DNA of 64,000 bases from JAFAYN01 sp963733105. Lineage in GTDB: Bacteria > Gemmatimonadota > Gemmatimonadetes > Longimicrobiales > Longimicrobiaceae. The translations under genes and the position numbers were made by a program. Within the stretch, counting starts at the first letter, position 1; each line of letters opens with the position of its first letter. The stretch spans positions 434,001 through 498,000 of the forward strand of contig CAVTCB010000005.1 in the NCBI GenBank assembly GCA_963733105.1. Reading direction: 5' to 3'. Of this stretch, positions 1 through 7,504 are shown one piece after another. The notes under the pieces were generated by a model that saw only the letters and a program-made list of their open reading frames with translations, was not told where the DNA came from and searched no databases.

Positions 1-1981
1 CCCGGCTCCACGGGAGCGACCCCGGCCACTCGCGCGCGATCCCCTCCAGGAGCGCGGCGGCCACGGCCTCCGGGTCGGGGTCGGGGAGGGCCGACTCGCG
101 CAGGACGAGCGCCCCCAGCCGCTCCCGCCGCCGCGCGCGCACCGCCCGCGCCTCCGCGTCCCAGGCGGTCGTCTCCTCGGTCGCGACCTGCTCCGCGAAG
201 TGGGCCGCCAGCTCCTCCTCCGCCAGCGGCGCGGCCAGGAAGACGCGGCTCTCCCGCCCCTGCCCGTCCAGCTCCGCCGCCACCAGGTACGCGGCGTCCG
301 CCAGCGCCTGCGCCCCCGCGAGCGCGGCCCCGCGCCCGTTGCGCAGGAGGAAGCGCCCCGCCTGCCCGGGGCGGCGCTGCGCGATCCGGTCCGGGTAGGC
401 GAAGGCCAGGAGGAGGCCGGCGGCGTCGGTGTCCCCCTCCTCCGCGCGGGCGGGGACGCCCAGCTCGGCGCGCCAGTGGCGCGCCTCGTCCAGCACGCGG
501 TGGAGCGCCCCGCGGTCCACGCGCAGCCCGCGGAAGGAGCCGCCCCCGCGCCCGCCGCGCCGGGCGTCGCGCAGCGCCTCCAGGCGGAGGCGGAGGTCGG
601 CGTCCGGGGCCTCCCCCTCGCCGCGGAAGGGGTCGCGCTCGGCCAGGAGCGCCGCCAGGTCGCAGGCCAGCGGCGCCCGCCCCAGCTCCGCCGCGCGCAG
701 CAGCATGTGCGCGATGCGGGGGTGCGCCGCCAGCCCCGCCATCCGCCGCCCGTGCGGAGTGGCCGCCCCGGCGGCGTCCAGCGCCCCCAGCTGCGCCAGG
801 AGCTCCCGCGCCTGCGCGAAGGCCGCGGCGGGGGGCGGGTCCAGCCAGCGCAGCTCCGCGGGGTCGGCCACCCCCCAGGCGGCCAGCTCCAGCGCCAGCG
901 GGGCCAGGTCGGCGGAAAGGATCTCCGGCGCGGTGTGGGGGACCAGCCCCGCCTGCTCCGGCTCGGTCCAGAGCCGGTAGCACACCCCCGGCGCCACCCG
1001 CCCCGCCCGCCCGCGGCGCTGCTCCGCCGAGGCGCGCGACACGGGGACCGTCTCCAGCCGCGTCATCCCCGTGCGCGGCGAGAAGCGGGGGACGCGCATC
1101 CGCCCCGAGTCCACCACCGTCCGCACCCCCTCGATGGTGAGCGAGGTCTCCGCGATGGAGGTGGCCAGCACCACCTTCCGCTCCCCCGGCGGGGCCGGCT
1201 CCAGGGCGCGGTCCTGCTCCTCCTGCCCCAGCGTCCCGTGCAGGGCGTGCACGCGCACCCCCGGGCCCGTCCCCCCCTCCGCCAGCCGCTCCTCCGTCCG
1301 CCGGATCTCCGCCATCCCGGGGAGGAACACCAGCACGTCCCCCGGCTCGCGCTCCAGCGCCTCGCGGACGGTGCGCGCCACCAGCGGCTCGATCCACCCC
1401 TCCGCGGGGCGGGGGAGGTAGCGCACCTCCACCGGGTGCGCGCGCCCCGTGCTGGTCACCACGGGGGCGCCGTCCAGGAGCGCCGCCACCGCGGCGCCGT
1501 CCAGCGTGGCCGACATCACCAGCAGGCGCAGATCCTCGCGCAGCAGCGCCTGCGACTGGAGCGCGAGCGCCAGCCCCAGGTCGGCGTGCAGCGAGCGCTC
1601 GTGGAACTCGTCGAACACCACCACCCCCACCCCCTCCAGCGCCGGGTCCGACTGGAGCATCCGCGCCAGCACCCCCTCGGTCACCACCTCGACGCGGGTG
1701 CGCGGCCCCACCCGCGTGTCCATCCGCACCCGGTACCCCACCGTCTCCCCCACCCGCTCGCCCAGCGTGGCGGCCATGCGGCGCGCCGCGGCCCGGGCCG
1801 CCAGCCGGCGGGGCTCCAGCATCACGATGCGGCGCCCCGCCAGCCAGGGCTCGTCCAGCAGCGCCAGGGGGACGCGCGTGGTCTTCCCCGCGCCGGGGGG
1901 GGCCTGGAGCACGGCCGCGGTGCGGGCGCGGAGGGCGTCCCTCAGGGCGGGGAGCGCGTCGTCGATGGGGAGCGGGTGCAT
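1..1981 (-). CDS. hrpB: ATP-dependent helicase HrpB (partial; C-terminus lies beyond the window)
   Basis: DEAH-family RNA helicase of the HrpB type. Read on the minus strand from an ATG at 1981, the protein opens with a Walker A loop (APPGAGKTT, about residues 28-36), then the HrpB-type DEFH box in VVVFDEFHERS, the SAT motif in VMSATLDG, and the helicase C-terminal signature TSIAETSLTIEGVRTV followed by ASAEQRRGRAGR and PGVCYRLW. About 660 residues are visible, and the frame runs off the left edge, whereas HrpB is usually a little over 800 residues, so the end of the HrpB_C domain is missing. Cellular role of HrpB is poorly defined in most bacteria (mRNA processing has been proposed). It is divergent from the next gene. 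The family assignment is secure. Confidence 0.93.
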   Translation of the reverse strand, partial: MHPLPIDDALPALRDALRARTAAVLQAPPGAGKTTRVPLALLDEPWLAGRRIVMLEPRRLAARAAARRMAATLGERVGETVGYRVRMDTRVGPRTRVEVVTEGVLARMLQSDPALEGVGVVVFDEFHERSLHADLGLALALQSQALLREDLRLLVMSATLDGAAVAALLDGAPVVTSTGRAHPVEVRYLPRPAEGWIEPLVARTVREALEREPGDVLVFLPGMAEIRRTEERLAEGGTGPGVRVHALHGTLGQEEQDRALEPAPPGERKVVLATSIAETSLTIEGVRTVVDSGRMRVPRFSPRTGMTRLETVPVSRASAEQRRGRAGRVAPGVCYRLWTEPEQAGLVPHTAPEILSADLAPLALELAAWGVADPAELRWLDPPPAAAFAQARELLAQLGALDAAGAATPHGRRMAGLAAHPRIAHMLLRAAELGRAPLACDLAALLAERDPFRGEGEAPDADLRLRLEALRDARRGGRGGGSFRGLRVDRGALHRVLDEARHWRAELGVPARAEEGDTDAAGLLLAFAYPDRIAQRRPGQAGRFLLRNGRGAALAGAQALADAAYLVAAELDGQGRESRVFLAAPLAEEELAAHFAEQVATEETTAWDAEARAVRARRRERLGALVLRESALPDPDPEAVAAALLEGIAREWPGSLPWSR

Positions 1982-2019
1982 GGCGGGAAATCTGGAGCCG
2001 ACGCCCCGCGGTTTCCAGT

Positions 2020-4083
2020 GTGTGCCGCGGACGGGAGCGTTGCCGGACGGCGCGGGCCATGCGTCGTGCGCATGGCAGCTCGTCCCCCCGCCACCTCCGC
2101 ACCCGAATGCGCACACATGCCGGTCCGGTGGAACGGAGCGCCTCCCCGCTCCGCTCCGTCGGACTCCCCGACCCCTGGCGCGCGACCTCCACCCCGGTCC
2201 CCGCGCGGGTGGCGACCGCGCGCGAGGGCGGTCCGCCGGGGCACGACTTCGGCCGGGTGACCCCCGGGGCCGGTCCCGTCATCCAGCGCTACTACGCGCG
2301 GGGGGAGGGCGGGGTGGAGTGGCGCGACGGGAACCCGCCCCCCGGGATGGGGCCGACGGGGGAGTCGCACACCACGCAGGAGCATGGCAGGGGGCCGGTC
2401 TACGACGCGTCGAAGAGGCGGACGCTTGACGAGATGACGGGGGAGCCCGATCCCAAGGCGGTGGACGTCGGCGAGGCGCACGCCGTCCCGGACCCCGTGG
2501 TGATGCGGGGCGACGCGGACGACCGGCCGAGCAAGCGTGTGCGGCGGGAGGACTCGAACGACGGCGTGGCGGTCGCGAGTGAAGACGGGCGCGGATTGGA
2601 CGCCGAGGGCGTGGAGCACGCCCACGATGAAGACATGGAGCACTTCCACGACGAGGACGAGGAATACGTCCACGAAGACGAGGAACACGGCCACGGCGAA
2701 GACGTGGAGCACGGCCACGACGAAGACGTGGAGCACGGCCACGACGAAGACATGGAGCACGGCCACGACGAAGACGTGGAGCACGTCCACGACGACGAGG
2801 AGCACCACCACTCCGACGCCTCCGGCGAGGAGGATGCGCCGGCGGACGCCTTTCCGCTGAACCGGCTCATGGAACGCGGTCGCGAGCGCGTGCTCACGAA
2901 GGTGTTCGCGCGCCTCCCGTACTCCGACCTGGGCGGGATGATGAAGGTGAACAAGAAGTCGAGCGAGGTCGGCGCCGGCCTCACCGCCTCCCGCACGGTC
3001 CGGGGGCTCCCGGCCAGCATGTACCAGGGCATCCTGACGGCCGTGGGGAGGACCGCCGACCCGGACGCGACCCTCGCCCGCCACGACCCGCCCACCCGGG
3101 AGCAGGTGGGGACCGGGGCCTGGTCCGCCGGCCAGGCCAGCACCGAGGACGTGGTGCGGGCGCTCGGCTGGCGCGAGCACACCTCGCCCCAGGGGCTGGA
3201 GGAGCGCGCCGGGAGCCGGACGCTCAACGAGTTCGCGGCCCGGACGCGGGAGCACGCGGCGGTCACGGAGAAGCTGCGGGGCGGGAGCGTCGAGGAGATG
3301 TATCCCAGCACGCCTCACTATCCCGTGGGCCCGTCCGACCTCAACCGGCAACTCGCCGCGGTGGGGAAACACTGGGAGGGTGCGCTCGGGTCCCCGCTCG
3401 GCACCGAGAAGGCGCACCACCCGCTCGACGTCGAGGCGCTGGCCCTCGCCGATAGGCTCAAGTTGAAAGGCAACGGGCAGAACCTCTCCGTGGCCGAGGA
3501 CCGGGTGCCCGGTGCGGGATCGTCGGAGGACCCGTCGAAGAAACTGTATACGAACATCCCGGCCGATGCCGACCAGGCGCACGCCCTCCACAGCGGGGGA
3601 TACGATCTCGCGGAGCAGGACCGGAGCGCCTGGGGGCGGCCGGAAGGATACAGCCGCATGACGCACGGCTACGGATCGAGCACGCCGGCCAACCGCTCGA
3701 TCCCGTTCCACTCGGAGATGCAGCGTCTCCGGACGCTGGAGCCCTGGGATCTCGGGTACTCCGGCAACAACTACCTGGCCTGTCCTCAGTGCGCCATGGG
3801 CTACCATGCCGTCGGTACCACCGAGTTCCGGGGAACCCACGGACAGAAGTCCGCCTCCGTCATCCCGCAGAAGATCCGCGAGAACAGCGTCTACCTTTCG
3901 CGGTACCTGGGGCCGGAGGCGTACGACGATCTCAGGGACCGGCCCGCTCCCGAGATCGCCCGCGTACTCGACCGCGTGGAGCGGGCCACGGACAAGGACA
4001 GCAGCAATCCAGTCCACCTTCCGGATCGGCTCAAAAAGCCGCTGTGGGGAAAACTCAAGGACCCAGGGGAGACGAAGAAGTGA
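2020..4083 (+). CDS. modular protein with acidic HDE repeat, F-box-like motif and putative nucleic-acid/cytidine deaminase-like C-terminus
   Basis: No family recognised over the full length (687 residues from the first ATG). Seen in order: an Arg/Pro-rich start; a GPVIQRYY stretch near residue 87, like the short (V/I)QR motifs common in proteins linked to extracellular contractile injection systems; a His/Asp/Glu tandem repeat (residues 198-264); a segment at 284-318 (VLTKVFARLPYSDLGG, then MMKVNKKSSEV) that looks like an F-box; and a C-terminal region with H564-S-E566 followed by C588-P-Q-C591. That H-x-E plus C-x-x-C pairing and the 24-residue spacing resemble zinc-dependent deaminase toxins. 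The start is uncertain: ATGs at 2020, 2059 and 2107 all lack a good Shine-Dalgarno. Base composition is a little less GC-rich than its neighbours. No immunity gene is obvious; the YfiT-like gene follows after 82 bases. Function as a delivered toxin is inference. Confidence 0.6.
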   Translation: MCRGRERCRTARAMRRAHGSSSPRHLRTRMRTHAGPVERSASPLRSVGLPDPWRATSTPVPARVATAREGGPPGHDFGRVTPGAGPVIQRYYARGEGGVEWRDGNPPPGMGPTGESHTTQEHGRGPVYDASKRRTLDEMTGEPDPKAVDVGEAHAVPDPVVMRGDADDRPSKRVRREDSNDGVAVASEDGRGLDAEGVEHAHDEDMEHFHDEDEEYVHEDEEHGHGEDVEHGHDEDVEHGHDEDMEHGHDEDVEHVHDDEEHHHSDASGEEDAPADAFPLNRLMERGRERVLTKVFARLPYSDLGGMMKVNKKSSEVGAGLTASRTVRGLPASMYQGILTAVGRTADPDATLARHDPPTREQVGTGAWSAGQASTEDVVRALGWREHTSPQGLEERAGSRTLNEFAARTREHAAVTEKLRGGSVEEMYPSTPHYPVGPSDLNRQLAAVGKHWEGALGSPLGTEKAHHPLDVEALALADRLKLKGNGQNLSVAEDRVPGAGSSEDPSKKLYTNIPADADQAHALHSGGYDLAEQDRSAWGRPEGYSRMTHGYGSSTPANRSIPFHSEMQRLRTLEPWDLGYSGNNYLACPQCAMGYHAVGTTEFRGTHGQKSASVIPQKIRENSVYLSRYLGPEAYDDLRDRPAPEIARVLDRVERATDKDSSNPVHLPDRLKKPLWGKLKDPGETKK
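2611..2812 (+). repeat. in-gene tandem repeat, 24-base period, encoding E-H-x-H-D-E-D-x
   Basis: Degenerate to near-identical 24-base units (for example gagcacggccacgacgaaga) run through this stretch, giving alternating His pairs and acidic residues and ending in a His cluster (EEHHH). The best-conserved units lie at 2700-2780. Such His/Asp/Glu arrays could bind divalent metal; that is inference. Confidence 0.85.
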
Positions 4084-4165
4084 ACCGCGTGGGTGCCCTT
4101 GCCGCCGCCGCCACCGCCAGCCAAGTTGCACCCGGACCGTCCGACTCCCTCTCGCCCGCCCCGCC

Positions 4166-4714
4166 ATGAGCGACGCCACCGCCGCCCCCGCGGCCGACCT
4201 CCGCTTCCCCGTCGGCCGCTTCGACCCCCGCGCCCCCGTGGACCCGGACCGGCTCCCGGGGTGGATCGACGACATCGCCGCCACGCCCGCGCGCCTCCGT
4301 GAGGCCGTGCAGGGGCTCGGCGACGCGCAGCTCGACACCCCCTACCGCGAGGGCGGGTGGACGGTGCGCCAGCTGGCGCACCACGTCCCCGACTCGCACC
4401 TGAACGCCTACGTGCGGCTGAAGCTGGCGCTCACCGAGGACGAGCCCACCATCAAGCCGTACGAGGAGGCGCGCTGGGCCGAGCTGGAGGACACGCGGAG
4501 CACCCCCGTGGAGGTGTCGCTCGCGCTGCTGGAGGCGCTGCACGACCGGTGGGTGCGGCTGCTGCGGTCGCTGGGGCCGGACGACTTCGCGCGGACGCTG
4601 CGGCACCCGGAGATGGGGACCATGCGGGTGGACGCCCTGGTGGGGCTGTACGCCTGGCACGGGCGGCACCACGTGGCTCATGTGGCGGGGCTGCGGGAGC
4701 GGAGCGGGTGGTGA
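4166..4714 (+). CDS. DinB/YfiT-family putative metal-dependent hydrolase
   Basis: 182-residue protein of the DinB_2 four-helix fold, closest in character to Bacillus YfiT. Metal-ligand histidines are visible in GWTVRQLAHHVPDSHLNAY (about residues 62-80) and in the C-terminal WHGRHHVAHV. The stretch LTEDEPTIKPYEEARWAEL is typical of YfiT-type members. The family includes thiol-S-transferases (bacillithiol or related) and proteins called metal-dependent hydrolases; the substrate here cannot be read. The ATG at 4166 was chosen because the conserved N-terminus (FPVGRFDPRAPV) starts just after it. The stop is followed within 15 bases by hairpin family B copy 1. Confidence 0.88.
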   Translation: MSDATAAPAADLRFPVGRFDPRAPVDPDRLPGWIDDIAATPARLREAVQGLGDAQLDTPYREGGWTVRQLAHHVPDSHLNAYVRLKLALTEDEPTIKPYEEARWAELEDTRSTPVEVSLALLEALHDRWVRLLRSLGPDDFARTLRHPEMGTMRVDALVGLYAWHGRHHVAHVAGLRERSGW

Positions 4715-4728
4715 GGGTTGGGTGTGGC

Positions 4729-4878
4729 GGGCCGCTCCGGAGCCCGGCCAAACAGCGGCCGGTCTCCTGCGCGGGGGCGGTGAGCCTCGCAAACGGCGCG
4801 AGTCTCCCCGCCCCGGAGTGAGCCAGCCGATACTGCCGGCTGTCTCCCTCCGAGATGATTTTACGGGTACTGCGGAAC
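4729..4878 (+). repeat. dispersed hairpin family B, copy 1 (three tandem hairpin units plus tail)
   Basis: This fills most of the 324-base gap between the YfiT-like gene and the next lipoprotein. Three successive hairpins share the plan GAGCC - stem - AAAC or GATAC loop - stem - GTCTCC, with different but self-complementary stems: CCGGCC/GGCCGG (about 4744-4765), CTCGC/GCGAG (about 4786-4801) and CAGCC/GGCTG (about 4824-4841). It ends with the family tail gggtactgcggaac. Copies at 19019 and 63739 carry one unit each. All three lie on the sense strand just after a stop codon. Confidence 0.8.
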
Positions 4879-5038
4879 AGCGGCGTCCGTGGTTCCGTCC
4901 GCCAGGACGGCTGCCGTTCCGAGCCGGGGGGTTCATACCCCCGGCGGCCGTCGCCGAAACACCTGACGGTGGCGCGGGTATCCCGTAGGCCCGCGGTCCG
5001 TCGCTCACCACCCGTCTCCACAACCCTCCGGAGGAGCC

Positions 5039-5605
5039 ATGCGTCCCTGGTCCGTTCTTCCCCTGGTCGCCCTCGCCGCCGCCTGCGCGTCCTCGTCGCC
5101 GTCGCTGAGCACGAACGCCGCCACGCGTCCCACGGTCGTCACCTCCGACGGCACGTTCGACTCGCAGCTCCGCACCGCGGCCGCCGACGTGGACCGCGCG
5201 TCCGTCACCGTGGCCGCTCCCCCGGAGCGGGTGTGGCCGCTCCTCCCCGGGGTGTACCAGAAGCTGGGGATTCCCGTGGGGGCCAACGACCCCGCCACGC
5301 GGATGCTCGGGAACCGGCAGGTCACGGTGACCAGCGGCAAGCTGGGCGGCCAGCCCATGTCCACCTACCTCAACTGCGGGTCGGCCGAGTACGGCGGGTT
5401 CGCCGCCAACGCGTACCGCGTCAACATGTCCATCGCCTCGCTGGTCCGCCCCGCGGCCACGGGGCAGTCCGAGGTGCAGACCCTGATCGAGGCCAGCGCC
5501 ACCAACGTCCGCAGCTCGCAGAGCCGCGCGGCCCGGCCGTGCACCAGCACCGGCGCCCTGGAGCGGCGCATCGCCGCCGAAGTCCGGACCCAACTCGCGA
5601 GCTGA
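5039..5605 (+). CDS. putative lipoprotein, function unknown
   Basis: 188 residues. The N-terminus is a signal peptide with a lipobox (LAAACASS, Cys at about residue 17), so the mature protein is probably lipid-anchored. The body, roughly residues 35-185, contains ADVDRASVTVAAPPERVWPLLPGVYQKLGI, whose APPERVWPLL part resembles the first strand of START/SRPBCC-like ligand-binding folds; two further cysteines (LNCGS and ARPC) may form a disulfide. A strong Shine-Dalgarno (ggagga) lies 4 bases before the ATG. It is followed 37 bases later by the M28 peptidase and may be co-transcribed. I do not recognise a named family. Confidence 0.8.
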   Translation: MRPWSVLPLVALAAACASSSPSLSTNAATRPTVVTSDGTFDSQLRTAAADVDRASVTVAAPPERVWPLLPGVYQKLGIPVGANDPATRMLGNRQVTVTSGKLGGQPMSTYLNCGSAEYGGFAANAYRVNMSIASLVRPAATGQSEVQTLIEASATNVRSSQSRAARPCTSTGALERRIAAEVRTQLAS

Positions 5606-5642
5606 GCCCCGCGCGCCAGACACACTCCAGCCCATCCGCCCG

Positions 5643-6626
5643 ATGACCACCGCCCGCACCGTCTTCCTGCTCCTCCCCCTGCTCGCCCTCGCCGGGTGCG
5701 CCCGCGCGGGGAGCGGCCCGGCCGCCGCCGGCGACGTGGACGGCGAGCGCGTGCTCCGCGACGTGGGGGTGCTCGCCGCCGACTCCATGCAGGGGCGGCG
5801 CACGGGGCAACCCGGCGGCGCCCGCGCCCGCGCCTACCTCCTGGGCGAGTACCGGAGGATGGGGCTGGAGCCCGCCGTCCCGGGGTACACGCAGTCGTTC
5901 GACTTCACGGGGCGGCGCGACAGCGTCCGCTACCAGGGGGTCAACCTCCTGGGCCGGGTGCGGGGGACCCGCAACCCCGACCGCTGGATCGTCGTCAGCG
6001 CGCACTACGACCACATGGGCGTGGGACGCGCGGTGAACGGGGACTCCATCTACAACGGGGCGGACGACAACGCCTCCGGGACCGCCGCGCTCCTGGAGAT
6101 GGCCCGCTGGTTCCGGGCGCACCCGCCGCAGTCCTCCATCCTCTTCGCCCTGTGGGACGCCGAGGAGATGGGGCTGCAGGGGGCCCGCGCCTTCGTGGCG
6201 TCGCCCGTGGTGCCGAAGGAGGCCATCGTCCTGAACGTCAACATGGACATGGTGAGCCACAGCAATCGCGGCGAGCTGTACGCCGCGGGGGCTTTCCACT
6301 CCCCCTTCCTCCGTCCGTACCTGGAGGAGGCGGCCGGGCGGGCGCCGGTGAAGCTCCTCCTGGGGCACGACCGGCCCGTCCCCACCCCGCAGGACGACTG
6401 GACGGCGCAGTCGGACCAGGGGGCTTTCCACCAGGCGGGGATCCCCTTCGTGTACTTCGGCGTGGAGGACCACCCCGACTACCACCAGCCCTCCGACGAG
6501 GTGCGCACCATCACCCCGGAGTTCTACGTGGGAGCCGTGCGCACCATCCTGGACGTGGTCCGCACCCTGGACCGCGGCGTCCCCGACATCGACCGCGCCC
6601 GCGCAGCCGCCCGCGCGCAGGGGTAG
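5643..6626 (+). CDS. M28-family zinc aminopeptidase, lipoprotein
   Basis: 327 residues. Lipobox LLALAGCARAG at the N-terminus puts it on the outer surface of a membrane. The bizincate M28 site is complete: SAHYDHMG (first metal His), NGADDNASGTAALLEMAR (bridging Asp), WDAEEMGLQGA (catalytic Glu-Glu), NVNMDMV (Asp ligand) and EDHPDYHQPSDE (last His ligand). Such enzymes release N-terminal residues from peptides in the periplasm or outside the cell. The length is right for a single-domain M28A-like peptidase without a PA insert. It is followed by a textbook intrinsic terminator. Confidence 0.92.
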   Translation: MTTARTVFLLLPLLALAGCARAGSGPAAAGDVDGERVLRDVGVLAADSMQGRRTGQPGGARARAYLLGEYRRMGLEPAVPGYTQSFDFTGRRDSVRYQGVNLLGRVRGTRNPDRWIVVSAHYDHMGVGRAVNGDSIYNGADDNASGTAALLEMARWFRAHPPQSSILFALWDAEEMGLQGARAFVASPVVPKEAIVLNVNMDMVSHSNRGELYAAGAFHSPFLRPYLEEAAGRAPVKLLLGHDRPVPTPQDDWTAQSDQGAFHQAGIPFVYFGVEDHPDYHQPSDEVRTITPEFYVGAVRTILDVVRTLDRGVPDIDRARAAARAQG

Positions 6627-6650
6627 ACGGGGTCCGGAGGACTAAAGACA

Positions 6651-6689
6651 GGGAGGGCGGCCGGGTTGTCCGGCCGCCCTCCCTTTTTT
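6651..6689 (+). terminator. Rho-independent terminator after the M28 peptidase gene
   Basis: Perfect 14-base-pair stem (gggagggcggccgg at 6651-6664 with its complement at 6670-6683), loop gttgt, then six T at 6684-6689. It acts on plus-strand transcription. Confidence 0.95.
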
Positions 6690-6826
6690 GGCATCTTCGC
6701 GGGGGTCGTCGGCGGGGCGCTCCCTCCGGAATCCGCCAACTCGCTTCGCTCAACAGTGCGGATTCCTCCGGGAGCACCCCACCTCCTCCCGTGGGGACTC
6801 TCGCTGCAACTCACCGTGTGGTAAGC

Positions 6827-6962
6827 AGTTGCGTGAGGGATGCGAGCCCGAAGGGGCGAGACCCGGCGCAGTTTGCCGGGGCTCGACTCCGTTGGGAACG
6901 GTTGTATCGTTCCCTACGGAGCCGCAGCCCGACCCCCGCGCCAGCGGGGGGCACGCCCGAAC
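6827..6962 (-). repeat. structured post-stop element, family A copy 1
   Basis: Full-length copy, sense strand relative to the minus-strand gene whose stop is at 6982; it begins 19 bases after that stop. In transcript direction: closing GCGTG, hairpin I CCCCCGC/GCGGGGG, hairpin II CTCCGT+GGGAACG closed by CGTTCCC+ACGGAG, hairpin III CCCGGC/GCCGGG, hairpin IV GCCC/GGGC, closing CACGC. With the terminator at 6651 and about 135 unremarkable bases it accounts for the whole gap 6627-6981. Confidence 0.9.
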
Positions 6963-6981
6963 CCTCTCCTTCGAACAGCCC

Positions 6982-7365
6982 TCAGATCGCCAGCTCCGGC
7001 TCATGGTGGCACGCGTAGCAGGTGAGCCCGTGAGGGAAGTCCACCTTGCTCCCCTCCTTCAGCGCCAGCTCCCCGCCGCAGCGCGGGCAGGCCCCGCGGA
7101 ACGCCTCCACCCGGAAGCGCCCCCGCCAGCTCCGGTACACCATCGACGCTCCCAGCACGAAGGGGAACGACGCCACGAACGGGTCGAAGGTGAACCCCAG
7201 CGTCAGCACCGTGCTCACCACCCACCCCACCGCGAACCCCACCGTCCGGACCAGCCGCGCCCAGAACGGGTAGCGCACCGCCTCCAGGTGGGCCGGGCGG
7301 CTGGGGTGCCCCCCCAGCACCACCCGCGCCGACGGGACCAGCACCGCGGAGCCGCTCGTCGCCAC
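6982..7365 (-). CDS. small membrane protein with C-terminal zinc ribbon
   Basis: 127 residues, not a family I can name. About residues 38-75 hold two hydrophobic segments (VGFAVGWVVSTVLTLGF and FVASFPFVLGASMVYRSW), and the tail has two Cys pairs, CPRCGGEL and CYACHHE, spaced like a rubredoxin-type zinc ribbon. It would sit in the inner membrane with the metal knuckle on one side. Divergent from the LpxR-like gene; the 139 bases between them must hold both promoters, though I could not place either with confidence. Family A element copy 1 follows its stop. Confidence 0.8.
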   Translation of the reverse strand: MATSGSAVLVPSARVVLGGHPSRPAHLEAVRYPFWARLVRTVGFAVGWVVSTVLTLGFTFDPFVASFPFVLGASMVYRSWRGRFRVEAFRGACPRCGGELALKEGSKVDFPHGLTCYACHHEPELAI

Positions 7366-7504
7366 CGTCCCTCCGCCGCAAAGGGTGATCCCGCTCCACC
7401 TCCACCGTGCCTACAGTGTACGTTGAGAGAACCCCGACAGGAATCGGGGAACGTACCCAACCCGCGGTGGGGAAAACTCCCACCGCCGCGGCGCCGGAGT
7501 TACA

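Noticed and set aside
6827..6962. Family A copies read as coding sequence (open frames giving REGCEPEGARPGAVCRGS-like peptides)
   Set aside because: The frames arise from the repeat itself, appear in several reading frames and on both strands, have no ribosome site, and the substitutions preserve base pairing rather than protein.
6827..6962. Family A copies as insertion sequences or MITEs
   Set aside because: No terminal inverted repeats beyond the GCGTG/CACGC pair, no target duplications seen, and strict orientation to the upstream gene. A past mobile origin is still possible.
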